From Planctomycetaceae bacterium (lineage in GTDB: Bacteria > Planctomycetota > Planctomycetia > Pirellulales > Pirellulaceae): a stretch of 64,000 nt of DNA. Positions within the stretch are counted from its first letter, which is position 1; every line of letters starts with the position of its first letter. Where the stretch lies: NCBI GenBank assembly GCA_021298315.1, contig JAJTFC010000012.1, positions 1 to 64,000 of the forward strand. The letters are read 5' to 3'. Under the pieces are notes generated by a model that did not search any database, was not told the DNA's origin, and saw only the letters and a list, made by a program, of their open reading frames with translations. Position numbers and translations under genes: made by a program. This document shows positions 1 to 9,938 of the stretch, in pieces.

Positions 1-141
1 CGTCGGGTTACTGGGCCTGCGGCCCATTGGCTAGTAGCCCGAACCGTGAGGGAGGGAGCGACAGTACACAGCCAATGGCTTCGCAGGACGCTTACTCGAG
101 TGCTTCCTCGCTTACGCGTCGGGTTACTGGGCCTGCGGCCA
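1..141. repeat. Planctomycete-type intergenic repeat (direct and inverted copies)
   Basis: The string CGTCGGGTTACTGGGCCTGC is present at 1-20 and again at about 118-137, both times followed by GGCC. Between them, around 30-56, TAGTAGCCCGAACCGTGAGG resembles the reverse complement of the second copy (cctcgcttacgcgtcgggttactg), so the block can fold on itself. No convincing gene covers it. The 101-residue ORF of the track is low-complexity translation through the repeat and is not accepted. The upstream part lies outside the window. Confidence 0.6.
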
Positions 142-172
142 CTGATGAAATTACGTTTGCTCTGATTCCAAG

Positions 173-195
173 CGATGATTTCGGAGAAATCATCG
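173..195. repeat. 23-bp palindromic repeat, copy 1
   Basis: CGATGATTT-CGGAG-AAATCATCG has perfect 9-bp arms and a 5-nt loop. Identical copies lie at 51996-52018, 52263-52285, 52340-52362 and 53969-53991, and an inverted, slightly shorter copy lies at 38444-38463. All are intergenic. A REP-like element or bidirectional terminator is possible. Confidence 0.75.
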
Positions 196-242
196 ACAAT
201 GCGTCCGCAAAAGTAGCAGGCTCTTGGTTAATCACGGTCGAC

Positions 243-259
243 GGCACATGGAATGTGCC
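243..259. repeat. Short perfect hairpin GGCACAT-GGA-ATGTGCC, copy 1
   Basis: Arms are 7 bp with a 3-nt loop. The same 17-mer recurs at 54185-54201, and flanking bases (GACGG before, GTCCGCC shortly after) are partly shared, so this is a dispersed repeat and not a chance palindrome. It lies upstream of pgi. Its function is unknown. Confidence 0.6.
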
Positions 260-417
260 TACGGCGAGGTCCGCCAAATCTTTGTTAAAGCTCGCTAAAA
301 TCGCGAGCAAGTGGCTGATTTTGCTATCCTGAGCCATTATATTCTGCATGAGATTTATGAACCGCTCTTGGTTGTATTGTTGGTACTTACGTTAGTCGAA
401 AGCAAAGGGCCTCTGCA

Positions 418-2058
418 ATGAACTCTCCTACATCATTGACCAAACGAGCCAGTTGGGTGTCACTTGAAGATCACTTTGAAAAAATCCAGGGGCTCCATCT
501 GCGAGATCTCTTTGCTCAAGATCCAGCGCGTGGGAAAACTTATAGCGTCGAGTCGGTAGGCATCTACTTGGACTATTCCAAAAACAGAATCACCAAAGAA
601 ACGCTCGATGCACTTTTCTCACTGGCCGACGAGTCGGGACTAAGGGCGTCCATCGAAGCGATGTTCCGAGGTGATGCGATCAATATCACCGAAAACCGTT
701 CGGTGTTGCACACCGCGCTGCGCGCACCACGAGATGCAAGCATCGAGGTTGATGGCCGAAACGTCGTGCCGGATGTTCACGAGGTCCTCGATCGCATGTC
801 GGACTTTTGCAACCGAGTTCGATCGGGTGCATGGAAGGGCCATACCGGCAAACCGATCCTCAATATCGTCAATATAGGAATCGGGGGTTCGGATCTAGGA
901 CCTGTGATGGCTTACGAAGCCCTCAAAAGCTACAGCGATCGGACTCGGCGATTCATCTTTGTCTCGAACGTCGATGGTACCGACTTTGCAGAAGCTGTCC
1001 AAGGACTAGATCCTTCAGAGACACTCTTCATTGTTGCATCCAAGACCTTTACGACCCAAGAGACAATGACCAATGCGCAAACGGCGCGAGATTGGTTGCT
1101 CAAGGGGCTTGGGGCTGGCCATGAGGCGGTTGCAAAACACTTTGTCGCCGTTTCCACCAACGGGGCAAAAGTTTCCGAATTCGGAATCGATACGGCCAAT
1201 ATGTTTGGTTTTTGGGATTGGGTCGGAGGTCGTTATTCGATGGACTCGGCCATCGGACTTTCGACGATGATCGCTATCGGCCCAGCGAATTTTCTCAAGA
1301 TGCTATCGGGCTTCCGGGATATGGACCAGCACTTTCGCACTGCACCTTGGAAAGAAAACATCCCGGTGATCATGGCCCTACTTGGGATTTGGTACAACAA
1401 CTTCTTTGGATCGTCTTCGATCGCCGTGTTGCCTTATGACCAGTACCTCAAGCGTTTTCCGGCGTATTTGCAGCAATTGACCATGGAGAGCAATGGCAAG
1501 CGAGTCACGCTGGCCGGGAACCTTGTCGATTACGATACCGGAGCGATTTACTGGGGGGAGCCGGGCACCAACGGTCAGCATTCCTTCTATCAATTGATCC
1601 ATCAAGGAACGCGTTTGATCCCTTGCGACTTTATCGCGTTTTGCAACTCGCTCAATCCGCTCGGTCGCCATCACGATCTGCTCATGGCCAACGTCTTTGC
1701 CCAAGCCGAAGCGTTGGCCTTTGGCAAGACCATCCAAGAGGTGCGGGCCGAGGGTACTGCCGATTGGTTAGCCCCCCACCGAGAGTTCGATGGCAATCGA
1801 CCCAGCAATGTGCTACTGCTGGATAGCTTGACCCCAGAGGCCCTTGGGAAGATGGTTGCCCTCTATGAGCACATCGTCTTTACCCAAGGGGTGATATGGA
1901 ATCTCGACTCGTTTGATCAATGGGGAGTCGAGCTCGGTAAAGTTCTCGCGCAGAGAATCGTTCCGGAATTGGAGTCCAAGTCTTCACCTGATCTCAAGCA
2001 CGATAGCTCAACCAATACACTCATCGAGCGATACCGAGCAGCGAAGGCTGCCCGGTGA
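418..2058 (+). CDS. pgi: Glucose-6-phosphate isomerase
   Basis: Interconverts glucose 6-phosphate and fructose 6-phosphate in the cytoplasm, linking glycolysis, gluconeogenesis and glycogen synthesis (glgC is further on in the window). The 546-residue length fits the long bacterial and eukaryotic PGI class. The sugar-phosphate-binding segment [17 protein letters not shown] is near residue 150, the [12 protein letters not shown] segment near residue 275, and the PGI signature [20 protein letters not shown] near residue 390. The C-terminal helix carrying the conserved Gln/Lys region is complete. The ATG at 418 follows AAAGGG with about 8 nt spacing. Transcription is convergent with the BON gene. 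Repeat DNA upstream makes the promoter hard to place. The identification is secure. Confidence 0.97.
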   Translation: MNSPTSLTKRASWVSLEDHFEKIQGLHLRDLFAQDPARGKTYSVESVGIYLDYSKNRITKETLDALFSLADESGLRASIEAMFRGDAINITENRSVLHTALRAPRDASIEVDGRNVVPDVHEVLDRMSDFCNRVRSGAWKGHTGKPILNIVNIGIGGSDLGPVMAYEALKSYSDRTRRFIFVSNVDGTDFAEAVQGLDPSETLFIVASKTFTTQETMTNAQTARDWLLKGLGAGHEAVAKHFVAVSTNGAKVSEFGIDTANMFGFWDWVGGRYSMDSAIGLSTMIAIGPANFLKMLSGFRDMDQHFRTAPWKENIPVIMALLGIWYNNFFGSSSIAVLPYDQYLKRFPAYLQQLTMESNGKRVTLAGNLVDYDTGAIYWGEPGTNGQHSFYQLIHQGTRLIPCDFIAFCNSLNPLGRHHDLLMANVFAQAEALAFGKTIQEVRAEGTADWLAPHREFDGNRPSNVLLLDSLTPEALGKMVALYEHIVFTQGVIWNLDSFDQWGVELGKVLAQRIVPELESKSSPDLKHDSSTNTLIERYRAAKAAR

Positions 2059-2109
2059 ACCGTCACCGGTCGATTTGACGGTATTGGGCTAACGCCTTAT
2101 CCCGCTTGG

Positions 2110-2159
2110 CCCCCCTTCTCCACCGGGGCTTTGGCCGGGGGAGTAAGTGGCGGGGGGGA
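2110..2159. terminator. GC-rich dyad between convergent pgi and BON genes
   Basis: The segment around CTCC-a-CCGG-ggctttgg-CCGG-ggg-GGAG is flanked by C6 on the left and G7 on the right, so nested stems can form. It sits in the 140-nt gap between two convergent stop codons, where a bidirectional terminator would be expected. No T-run follows. It may equally be one of the GC-rich intergenic repeats of planctomycetes. Confidence 0.35.
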
Positions 2160-2198
2160 TGAGGGGGCTGACCGCGCGTAGGGCTGTTTTCATCAAAC

Positions 2199-2852
2199 CT
2201 AAGGCACTACGACGATATCGTTTTCGACAGCGGTGACACCTGGTGCTGCCCAAGCTGCGCTTTGAGCTTGTTCCCGCTCGGACCAAGAGCGTACATTTCC
2301 ATGCAGCACGACCTTGCCCTCTTGTGTCTGAACCTCGATCCGACGTGCATCGATGTCCGCGTTGCGGTGAAACGCTGCGATGATCTTGTTCTTGACATCC
2401 TTGGGCAACGTCCTTGCTTTGATCGATATCCTAGTGGTTACCGAGACGACACCGATTAAATCCCTGACGGCATTGAGGGCCGCGTCCCTTTGATATTGCC
2501 AATCGACTTCCCCTTCCAAGCTGACGATCCCATCCGAGACGACCACTTTGAGCTTCTCGTAAGGAACCAAAGAATGGTTCTTGAGCGCACTTAAGCAGGC
2601 TTGGGCAATCTGCTCGTCGGATCGCATCGCTCCGTTGTGCAGGCGAATATCGAGCTCATTGGCTACGGCTTTGACCCCGTAAACCCTTTTGGCTGATTTC
2701 TCGGCTGCGTATTTCTCAGCAAACGATAATACATGGCCAGCCAAGCTCACGACACCGCCGTTGGCCGTCACTCCGATATGGGCCTCATTGACCATCGGCT
2801 CCCACTTGAGTTCGTTCTCGACATCTTGCTTGAGTTCGCTGTCGGTCTTCAT
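2199..2852 (-). CDS. Triple BON-domain protein (OsmY-like)
   Basis: The protein has three consecutive BON modules of about 65-70 residues, each with the alternating beta pattern and the central glycine: GVTANGGVVSLAGHV, VVVSDGIVSLEGEV and VQTQEGKVVLHGNV. BON domains are thought to bind phospholipid or membrane surfaces, and family members such as E. coli OsmY are stress-induced. The start is set at MKTDSELKQDVENEL (217 aa) because GGAAAGG lies about 8 nt upstream. The longer ORF adds 33 residues without family character. No signal peptide is seen with this start, so location is uncertain (OsmY is periplasmic). It is monocistronic and convergent with pgi. Confidence 0.85.
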   Translation of the reverse strand: MKTDSELKQDVENELKWEPMVNEAHIGVTANGGVVSLAGHVLSFAEKYAAEKSAKRVYGVKAVANELDIRLHNGAMRSDEQIAQACLSALKNHSLVPYEKLKVVVSDGIVSLEGEVDWQYQRDAALNAVRDLIGVVSVTTRISIKARTLPKDVKNKIIAAFHRNADIDARRIEVQTQEGKVVLHGNVRSWSEREQAQSAAWAAPGVTAVENDIVVVP

Positions 2853-3097
2853 CTGAATTGCCTTTCCATAAAATGAATAGTGACTCGATGTTTCCTCGAT
2901 CGCCATCTGCTGAATCCTCTTCGAGGTACACGTGCAGATTCTTGCCAACAAAGAAAGGCTGGGATATCAGAGCTCGTAGGATTGTTCGATGGTGGGAATC
3001 ACTAGAGACTCGACGTATACTAGTGCCCTGAAAACTGAGTTCTATTCGTAGAGTACTCGAAGGGACGTGTTGCGGATGTCGTCGATATACGGGCGTT

Positions 3098-3131
3098 TCG
3101 AGTACGAGTACGAGCACGAGTACGAGCACGG
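3098..3131. repeat. (GAGTAC/GAGCAC)n hexamer repeat
   Basis: TCGAGTACGAGTACGAGCAC... is a run of about five hexamers between the BON and SDR genes. The same hexamer family reappears near 54282-54378, 61900 and 63052-63227. Track ORFs reading LVLVLV or RARTRT across it are translations of the repeat and are not genes. Confidence 0.8.
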
Positions 3132-3166
3132 AAAATCAAAATTATCCTATGTAGGTTAGGGCGGGC

Positions 3167-4009
3167 ATGATTCCATCGATGTTCAATCTCAAAGACCGCG
3201 TTGCGGTTGTATCTGGAGCCGCTCAAGGTCTGGGCCAAGCCACCGCGCTGGCTTTAGCTCAGGCAGGCTGCCATTTGGTCTTGGTCGATCGCAATCTTGC
3301 GGGCACGCAGCGCACGGCAGCCCAAGCCATCGATTTTGGTGTGCGTTCGATCTGCCGTGACACGAATGTCTCGGATCCAGAGGCGATCAAGGAGCTATTT
3401 GAGCATGTCGATCGCGATTTTGGCCGCGTCGATTTTCTTGGAAACATCGCGGGCGATGGGATCCTAGCCAAACCTGAAGAACTTCAAGTCCAAGACTTGC
3501 AACAAGTCCTTAACAACCTGGTGATCGGGCGGTTTTGCATGTGCCAAGAGGCTGGCAAGCGGATGCTCCGTGCGGGTCGCGGGTCGATTATGAACATCGG
3601 TTCGCTTGCGAGTACCACCGCCTTAGGCAGAGGGCATATCGCTTATTCGATGGCCATGGGTGCGGTGGTTCAAATGACTCGTGAACTGAGCACCGAGTGG
3701 AGCCATCGGGGCGTGCGGGTCAACGCCGTGTTGCCGGCACAAGTCGTCAATCCAGGTCTTGAGGCTCGCATGGCCGACGACCCAACCCTCGAAGAGCGTT
3801 TCTTAAAGGGCATTCCCCTAGGGCGATTGGGTCAGCCGCGCGATATCATGGGGATCGCTCTACTACTTGCATCCGACGCTTCCGAGTGGATCACTGGAGC
3901 CATCATCCCGATGGATGGTGGAAACCTAGCGATGAATGCCGGTGGTACTCCGGGCCATCAAGGCACGAAAGTGCAAAGCTTCCACGCCGAACCGAAAAAC
4001 AAATCTTAG
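3167..4009 (+). CDS. SDR-family protein with altered catalytic motif
   Basis: A 280-residue short-chain dehydrogenase/reductase fold of the FabG type. The nucleotide-binding GAAQGLGQATAL motif is near residue 20, the N-[IV]-AG region appears as NIAGDG, and MDGGNL closes the domain. The active-site region reads NIGSLASTTALGRGHIAYSMAMGAVVQ. The Ser and Tyr are present, but the lysine of YxxxK is Met (DNA tat tcg atg gcc atg), so ordinary SDR chemistry is doubtful. The gene is ten nucleotides upstream of the fused E1 gene and probably in its operon, suggesting a role with the same 2-oxoacid or acyloin substrate. ATG at 3167 is used; ATG at 3179 (MFNLKDRV) is an alternative start. The fold is certain, the substrate unknown. 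Confidence 0.85.
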   Translation: MIPSMFNLKDRVAVVSGAAQGLGQATALALAQAGCHLVLVDRNLAGTQRTAAQAIDFGVRSICRDTNVSDPEAIKELFEHVDRDFGRVDFLGNIAGDGILAKPEELQVQDLQQVLNNLVIGRFCMCQEAGKRMLRAGRGSIMNIGSLASTTALGRGHIAYSMAMGAVVQMTRELSTEWSHRGVRVNAVLPAQVVNPGLEARMADDPTLEERFLKGIPLGRLGQPRDIMGIALLLASDASEWITGAIIPMDGGNLAMNAGGTPGHQGTKVQSFHAEPKNKS

Positions 4010-4019
4010 AATCCCTACG

Positions 4020-6011
4020 ATGACCGAAATCAATATTCAACGCATTCTCGATCTGTATCGTACGATGCAGATCATCCGGCAAACCGAAGAGGAGCTTGCC
4101 CGATGCCATCAGATGGGTTTGATCCACGGGGCATGCCACACCTATGTAGGCCAAGAGGCGATCGCCACGGGTGTGTGTGCTCATCTGACAGCCAACGATG
4201 CGGTCTTTAGCACCCACCGAGGACATGGCCATGCGCTTGCCAAGGGTCTCGCACCAGTATCGTTGATCGCCGAACTCTTCGGACGAGAGCTCGGGTGTTC
4301 CCGAGGCCGTGGTGGAAGCATGCACTTGTTTGCTCCCGAGATCGGACTCATGGGTACCAGTGGCATCGTAGGGCCGTGCATTTTGCAAGCATGCGGTGGG
4401 GGATACAGTTCCAAGATTCTGCAGAACGGTTCGGTAGCGGTCGCTTTTTTCGGAGATGGGGCCGTTAACAATGGAGCCTTTCATGAGGGCCTCAACATGG
4501 CAGCCATTTGGAAACTGCCTGTTCTATTCGTCTGCGAAAACAATCAGTTTGCGACCGAAGTTCCCTTCTCGTATGCCAGCAGCAACGACAGCGTCGCTTC
4601 GCGTGCAGCGAATTATTCCATGAGCGGATACCAACTTGACGGCAACGATGTGATCGAGGTTTATCGGGCCGCAAGCGAAGCTGTTGCGAGAGCTCGCAAA
4701 GGGGGAGGCCCGAGCTTGCTCGAATGCAAGACCTATCGCACGCGGGCTCATGCCGAAGGCATGGGGGACTTTACCTATCGGACGAAAGAAGAAGTCCAAG
4801 AATGGAAACAGCGATGTCCAATTGCAAGACTTCGAAGCCATCCACAAAGCGCTGATTTACTTCCTCCGGACGCTGCGGCGTTCGATCAGATCGACCAAGA
4901 GGTTAAAGAGGTTGTCAAGCAAGCCAGGGCTCAAGCCGAGGCGAGTCCGGAGCCCAGTGGAGAATCGGCCACACTGAACATTTACGCTCCGCCTCGCGTG
5001 ATTCCTGCACAGCAGGGTGCTAAGGCCGATGCGAAGCGTGTGATCACCTTTGCGCAAGGGACCCTCGAAGCGTTGTCCGAGGAGATGGCTTGTAATCCCA
5101 AGATCTTCGTCATGGGAGAAGGGATCGGCATTCGGGGTGGAAACTTTGTGACCACCAAAGGGCTTTACGATCTGTATGGACCGGAGCGATTATGCGATAC
5201 ACCGATTTGCGAGCGAGGCTTTGTGGGACTTGCCTGCGGTGCGGCGATGACCGGCACTCGACCGGTAATCGATTTTATGTTCGCCGATTTTGTCCTCGAT
5301 GGTTTTGGTGAAATCATCAATCAGATCGCCAAGATGCAGTACATGTCCAGTGGTAGGCTGCGTATGCCTGTGCTGCTGCGAGGGTGCATAGGGATCGGTC
5401 ACTCGGCAGCCACCCATCATTCTGGTAGCTACTATGGGATGCTCGCACAAGTCCCGGGCTTGAGGGTCGTGGTGCCTTCGATGGCAGCTGATGCCAAGGG
5501 GCTCTTTAAGCATGCGCTTCGTTGCGATGATCCAGTCCTATTTCTCGAACATCGCGAGCTATTGCAGACCAAGGAACCGGTGCCCGATGGGGATTTTGAG
5601 ATCGAATTTGGCAAAGCTCGTATCGTTCGCGAAGGCAAATCGGTAACGGTGGTGGCTATCGCTCGCATGGTGCATTTGACGATGAGCATTTGCGAGTCGC
5701 TAGAGGCTCAAGGCATCTCGGTAGAGCTCATCGATCCTCGAACCGTAAACCCGCTCGATACTGAAACCATCTTAGGATCGTTGGCAAAAACAGGTCGGTT
5801 GCTGGTAGTTGACGAAGCACCGGCGCATTGCGGTTTTTCTGCCGAGATCGCTGCTCGGATGGCCGATATCGGGTTCGATGAACTCGATGCACCGATCAAA
5901 CGCCATACGGGCCTAGCCTGTCCGACACCCTATAGCCCATCGCTTGAAAAAGTCGTTGTCCCCTCGGCAGATTCGATCGCTCGTGCGATCCGAGAACTGG
6001 TGGAGGAATAG
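4020..6011 (+). CDS. Fused E1 alpha-beta subunit of a 2-oxoacid dehydrogenase
   Basis: Thiamine-diphosphate enzyme that decarboxylates a 2-oxoacid (or cleaves an acyloin) and passes the acyl group to lipoyl-E2. Residues 1 to about 325 are the alpha part: HRGHGH near 67, and the TPP motif [31 protein letters not shown] from 145. Residues from about 338 are the beta part: [31 protein letters not shown], and [20 protein letters not shown]. Alpha and beta are separate genes in most bacteria, so this is a natural fusion. The start is at [10 protein letters not shown] (663 aa); the track ORF begins 28 codons earlier inside the SDR gene. The E2 gene starts 2 nt after the stop. The SDR-E1-E2 layout resembles acetoin or branched-chain oxoacid dehydrogenase clusters, but the substrate cannot be read from sequence. 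No E3 is adjacent. Confidence 0.9.
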   Translation: MTEINIQRILDLYRTMQIIRQTEEELARCHQMGLIHGACHTYVGQEAIATGVCAHLTANDAVFSTHRGHGHALAKGLAPVSLIAELFGRELGCSRGRGGSMHLFAPEIGLMGTSGIVGPCILQACGGGYSSKILQNGSVAVAFFGDGAVNNGAFHEGLNMAAIWKLPVLFVCENNQFATEVPFSYASSNDSVASRAANYSMSGYQLDGNDVIEVYRAASEAVARARKGGGPSLLECKTYRTRAHAEGMGDFTYRTKEEVQEWKQRCPIARLRSHPQSADLLPPDAAAFDQIDQEVKEVVKQARAQAEASPEPSGESATLNIYAPPRVIPAQQGAKADAKRVITFAQGTLEALSEEMACNPKIFVMGEGIGIRGGNFVTTKGLYDLYGPERLCDTPICERGFVGLACGAAMTGTRPVIDFMFADFVLDGFGEIINQIAKMQYMSSGRLRMPVLLRGCIGIGHSAATHHSGSYYGMLAQVPGLRVVVPSMAADAKGLFKHALRCDDPVLFLEHRELLQTKEPVPDGDFEIEFGKARIVREGKSVTVVAIARMVHLTMSICESLEAQGISVELIDPRTVNPLDTETILGSLAKTGRLLVVDEAPAHCGFSAEIAARMADIGFDELDAPIKRHTGLACPTPYSPSLEKVVVPSADSIARAIRELVEE

Positions 6012-6013
6012 CC

Positions 6014-7303
6014 ATGGCTCAGGAAATTCGATTCCCTCGGTTGGGTTGGTCCATGGAGGATGGACGATTTGTAGGATGGCTCAAAGAGGATGGACAGAGC
6101 GTCAGCGAAGGCGATCCCCTTTTTGAGATGGAAGGAGAGAAAGCCGTCCAGGAGATCGAATCGATCGGTTCAGGGATTCTTTACCGAGCACCCCAGGGTC
6201 CCGAGCCCGATACGGTCGTCCAAGTCGGTCAATTGCTTGGCTATTTGCTCGCTCCGGGGGAAGTGCCTCCTACCCAAACCGATAAGCCCCTTGAATCATC
6301 GACTGGCCAGGCGCCTGACGCTGGTGCTCAGCAAGAGGCTCACTCAGCCGGCGGTGCTGCTTCACCATCGGTTCGAAGATTTGCGCGCGAGCTCGGGGTC
6401 GATGTGCATAAGGTGCAAGGTACAGGGCGCTCTGGCAGGGTAACTAAGCTGGATATTGCGCGGGTTGAGCAGCAGTCCAAACCACGCAAAGTCAGGGCTA
6501 CACCGCGAGCTCGCAGATTAGCCAAGCAGCTCGGTGTCGACTGGCATGCGTTGAGCGGTTCGGGCCGCTTGGGTCGGATTCGAGAGCGTGATATAAAGCT
6601 TGCTGCGGGCTCTGGTACAGGTGCTGGCAAGCTCTTTACGCAAAGGCGAAAAGCGATCGCCGAGAGGTTGCGTTTAAGCCGAGATCGAACCATTCCCGTC
6701 ACACTGCATACCCGTTGCGATGCGACTCTTTTAGTGAATTATCGCAAGACATTAAAACAGAGTGGTTCGGCGATTTGTCCTTCTTTTAACGACATCCTCG
6801 CCAAGCAAATTGTGGGAGTCTTGGAAGGACATCCAGCGATGCGTGTTCGTTGGAACGCCGACCATAGCGATCTATTGGCACTCGACCCAGAGGATTGTCA
6901 TGTTGGTTTAGCCGTCGATACTCCCGACGGGCTGCTGGTTCCTGTGATTCAGGGGGTCGGTGGTTTGGATTTGGATCAAGTTGCCTCTGAGTCCCAGCGA
7001 CTCATTGGACTAGCGCGATTGGGGCGGCTTACTCGCGGTCAAATGGAGGGTGGGGTCATCACCATCACGAACTTGGGGGCCTATGGGATCGATGCATTCA
7101 CGCCGATCATCAACTACCCGGAGATTGCTATTTTGGGGGTTGGAGCGATTCGACTCGAACCGGTTTTCGTAGACGGGCATGAGGTTGTGGCTCGACATAT
7201 CATGACTCTAAGCTTGACGTTTGATCATGCGGCCATCGATGGAGCACCGGCTTCGGCGTTCTTAAAAAGTCTTGTCGACAACTTAGAAAGCTACGGCAAG
7301 TGA
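6014..7303 (+). CDS. Dihydrolipoyl acyltransferase E2 with two E3-binding domains
   Basis: The E2 core of the complex made with the upstream E1, 429 aa. Residues 1-80 are a lipoyl domain with the lipoylated lysine at about K43 ([13 protein letters not shown], where most members have TDK). Two peripheral-subunit-binding domains follow: [27 protein letters not shown] (about 117-152) and [27 protein letters not shown] (about 162-197). Most E2 proteins have one. The catalytic acyltransferase domain follows, with [12 protein letters not shown] at its start and the HxxxDG motif (DHAAIDGAP) near the C-terminus. The stop codon abuts the stop of convergent aroDE within the palindrome TGATCA. The acyl group transferred is unknown. 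Confidence 0.92.
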   Translation: MAQEIRFPRLGWSMEDGRFVGWLKEDGQSVSEGDPLFEMEGEKAVQEIESIGSGILYRAPQGPEPDTVVQVGQLLGYLLAPGEVPPTQTDKPLESSTGQAPDAGAQQEAHSAGGAASPSVRRFARELGVDVHKVQGTGRSGRVTKLDIARVEQQSKPRKVRATPRARRLAKQLGVDWHALSGSGRLGRIRERDIKLAAGSGTGAGKLFTQRRKAIAERLRLSRDRTIPVTLHTRCDATLLVNYRKTLKQSGSAICPSFNDILAKQIVGVLEGHPAMRVRWNADHSDLLALDPEDCHVGLAVDTPDGLLVPVIQGVGGLDLDQVASESQRLIGLARLGRLTRGQMEGGVITITNLGAYGIDAFTPIINYPEIAILGVGAIRLEPVFVDGHEVVARHIMTLSLTFDHAAIDGAPASAFLKSLVDNLESYGK

Positions 7304-8842
7304 TCAATCTTCCTCATCGGGCGAATGAGTGTCTTCCTCTTCTTCGTCGATGTTGCTGTAGTTCAATGGCGAAATGGCCCTGCGAAGGGCTTTGGTCATC
7401 GCCTCGATAGGTGGTTCCAGACCGGTAAATAGGCGGTACTGATATGCTGCTTGGCGAACGAACATGCTCAGTCCGGTGATGACAGGGCAGCCTGCGGCTT
7501 TGGCTTGCCGAATCAGGAGCGTTTGCTCTGGGTTATAAACCGTATCGAAGACGAGTGTACGTTGATCGAGGTTGTCTTTGCGAAACGGAGTCTCGTCCAT
7601 CTCTGGGAACATACCGATCGGAGTCCCGTTGATGAGAATATTCGGCTGGACGCTATGTCGTTCGTCCCAGGCAACGGCGCGACCGCCGAGTTCCTTTGCG
7701 AGCCGATCGGCTGATTCAAAATTACGGCTTGAGACGGCCACACGTACACGGCGTTGTGCCAATCCCCAGCCGATGGCCCTGGCTACACCGCCTGAGCCTA
7801 GAAGCAGAGCCGAGCGACCTTCGAAGGGATTTGGCTCTTCGAACATCTTGGCCAGCCCATAACCGATACACTCCATAGCGGCGCGATAGTCGGTGTTGTA
7901 TCCGATCCGATCTTCGCCGTTAAAGACGATGGTGTTGCAAGCACCGATACCTTGCGCGGCCGCTTCGCCTTGGGTCAGCAGAGGCAGCACCGATTGCTTG
8001 TGGGGGATCGTGACGCTCAGCCCTCCGATACCTTCGCGCTGAGCCCACCGCACAAACACTTCGATGTCTTGGGCTGCCACACGGAAAGGCAAATACCGAT
8101 AGTCCAAATCGTTCGCTTGGAAGGCGCTGTTATGGAGCATAGGACTGTAGGAATGAGCCACTGGGTCAGCGACCACACCGAAGATCTTCGTTTTGGCCGT
8201 GATGGTGTCGACACGGTAGATGTTCTTCATGTCGTTGTAAGACAACTGTCCGGGTGCGACACGTCGATCGAGGTTAAAGACGCAGTAGGTAAATGGGGCG
8301 CCATAACGGGTGGCCAAGATTCTGGTCATTGAACCATAATCACCCATAGCGATTCCGATGGTCGGAACCTTGGCTTTGCGCATCAATTCGATGACGCGAA
8401 GCGTATCTGCAAACGATTGAGCTTGTACGGCGACTTTGACGATATCTGCATCGAGTTTGGCCAGCCTAGCATGGATCTCTTCGAGGTTCTCTGGGACACC
8501 CTCAAAGTTATGGTAGCTGATGATCCGCTTGGTCTTGCCATAACGTGGAATTTTGGCGGCAGTATCCTCTTCCAAGTCAACGTACTCGACCCCGGTAGCG
8601 ATCGATTGGCGAAGCAGCAGCAATCGATCTTCTTCGGATTTTTCCCAGCGGCCACCATCCTCCTTTCGACGGCAGGTGACGACTACCGGTGTAGGACGGT
8701 TCTTTAAGATTCGAGCGAGTTCAACACTGCGGGCAATATAGTCCATTCGCAGTTCGACCAGCTTGGCACCTTGGGCCGCTACATCGAGATGTTCTTGGAT
8801 CGTGTGCTTGTGGCGAGTTCGAGCGATAGTAACGCAAAGCAT
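7304..8842 (-). CDS. aroDE: Bifunctional 3-dehydroquinate dehydratase / shikimate dehydrogenase
   Basis: Catalyses two successive shikimate-pathway steps, dehydroquinate to dehydroshikimate to shikimate. The N-terminal half (about 1-215) is a type I dehydroquinase: ELRMDY, SYHNFEG with the catalytic His, and DIVKVA with the Schiff-base Lys. The C-terminal half (about 220-490) is shikimate dehydrogenase: HSYSPMLHN, the substrate-binding Lys in TIPHK, GYNTD, the nucleotide-binding GSGGVARAI and INGTPIGM. The fusion order matches the plant DHQ-SDH enzyme. A 20-residue acidic tail (DEEEEDTHSPDEED) ends the protein. Probably cotranscribed with the amidotransferase gene 28 nt upstream; aroC lies elsewhere, at 34.1 kb. 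Confidence 0.95.
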   Translation of the reverse strand: MLCVTIARTRHKHTIQEHLDVAAQGAKLVELRMDYIARSVELARILKNRPTPVVVTCRRKEDGGRWEKSEEDRLLLLRQSIATGVEYVDLEEDTAAKIPRYGKTKRIISYHNFEGVPENLEEIHARLAKLDADIVKVAVQAQSFADTLRVIELMRKAKVPTIGIAMGDYGSMTRILATRYGAPFTYCVFNLDRRVAPGQLSYNDMKNIYRVDTITAKTKIFGVVADPVAHSYSPMLHNSAFQANDLDYRYLPFRVAAQDIEVFVRWAQREGIGGLSVTIPHKQSVLPLLTQGEAAAQGIGACNTIVFNGEDRIGYNTDYRAAMECIGYGLAKMFEEPNPFEGRSALLLGSGGVARAIGWGLAQRRVRVAVSSRNFESADRLAKELGGRAVAWDERHSVQPNILINGTPIGMFPEMDETPFRKDNLDQRTLVFDTVYNPEQTLLIRQAKAAGCPVITGLSMFVRQAAYQYRLFTGLEPPIEAMTKALRRAISPLNYSNIDEEEEDTHSPDEED

Positions 8843-8870
8843 GCTGGAAGAAACAGAAGCGAGATAGGTT

Positions 8871-9470
<600 letters not shown>

Positions 9471-9938
9471 TGATCTGGTAATTTCCTGACGAAACAGTTA
9501 CTCTACTCGACCCGGAAACAGGACGAATAATCCAAGTTGGGCCACATTCGGCCTCAATAGGGTAACGACAACCGGGAAAAAAAGGTACTGCTTTGGCCGA
9601 AAACGTGCTGAAGTTGCACCAAGGAATCGACGATAACGACAGTGCCGACTTTTCATTAAGCTCAAGCAATCCCGGACAGCTTTTATGGTACGCACCCCGT
9701 CTGTTGGATCCCACTCAGGGACTTTCCTAGGATCCGGTCTTTTTGACGCTTTCGGGAACTCTTCGATCCTCAGCACCCAAACGAGCCAATCGGGCATCGT
9801 CAGTAAGCTGGATCAGTCGGAGCCGAAGACCTCTACGTCGCGCTCAGGTCTGTGGGGTTCGAGCTCGAACCAATCCACGAGCGGAGCTCAGTGGCCTATG
9901 GGTTCCGGAGCGAGCGATTCGACCAGCAAGTCCAGTCG
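9471..9938. other. Intergenic stretch without a recognisable gene
   Basis: These 468 nt lie between the efflux lipoprotein stop and the trpG start. Several overlapping ORFs of 85-115 codons cross on both strands, but all are Ser/Arg/Pro-rich, mutually overlapping, and match no family I know. No repeat or clear promoter was seen. It may hold the trpG promoter. Confidence 0.5.

Noticed and set aside
27-332. 101-residue ORF at the left end
   Set aside because: It reads through the GC repeat and both hairpins, has low-complexity Ser/Thr/Ala content and matches no family I know.
2785-3238. Minus-strand ORFs starting MLVLVLVLVLE and containing RARTRART
   Set aside because: Translations of the (GAGTAC)n hexamer repeat; they overlap the real BON and SDR starts.
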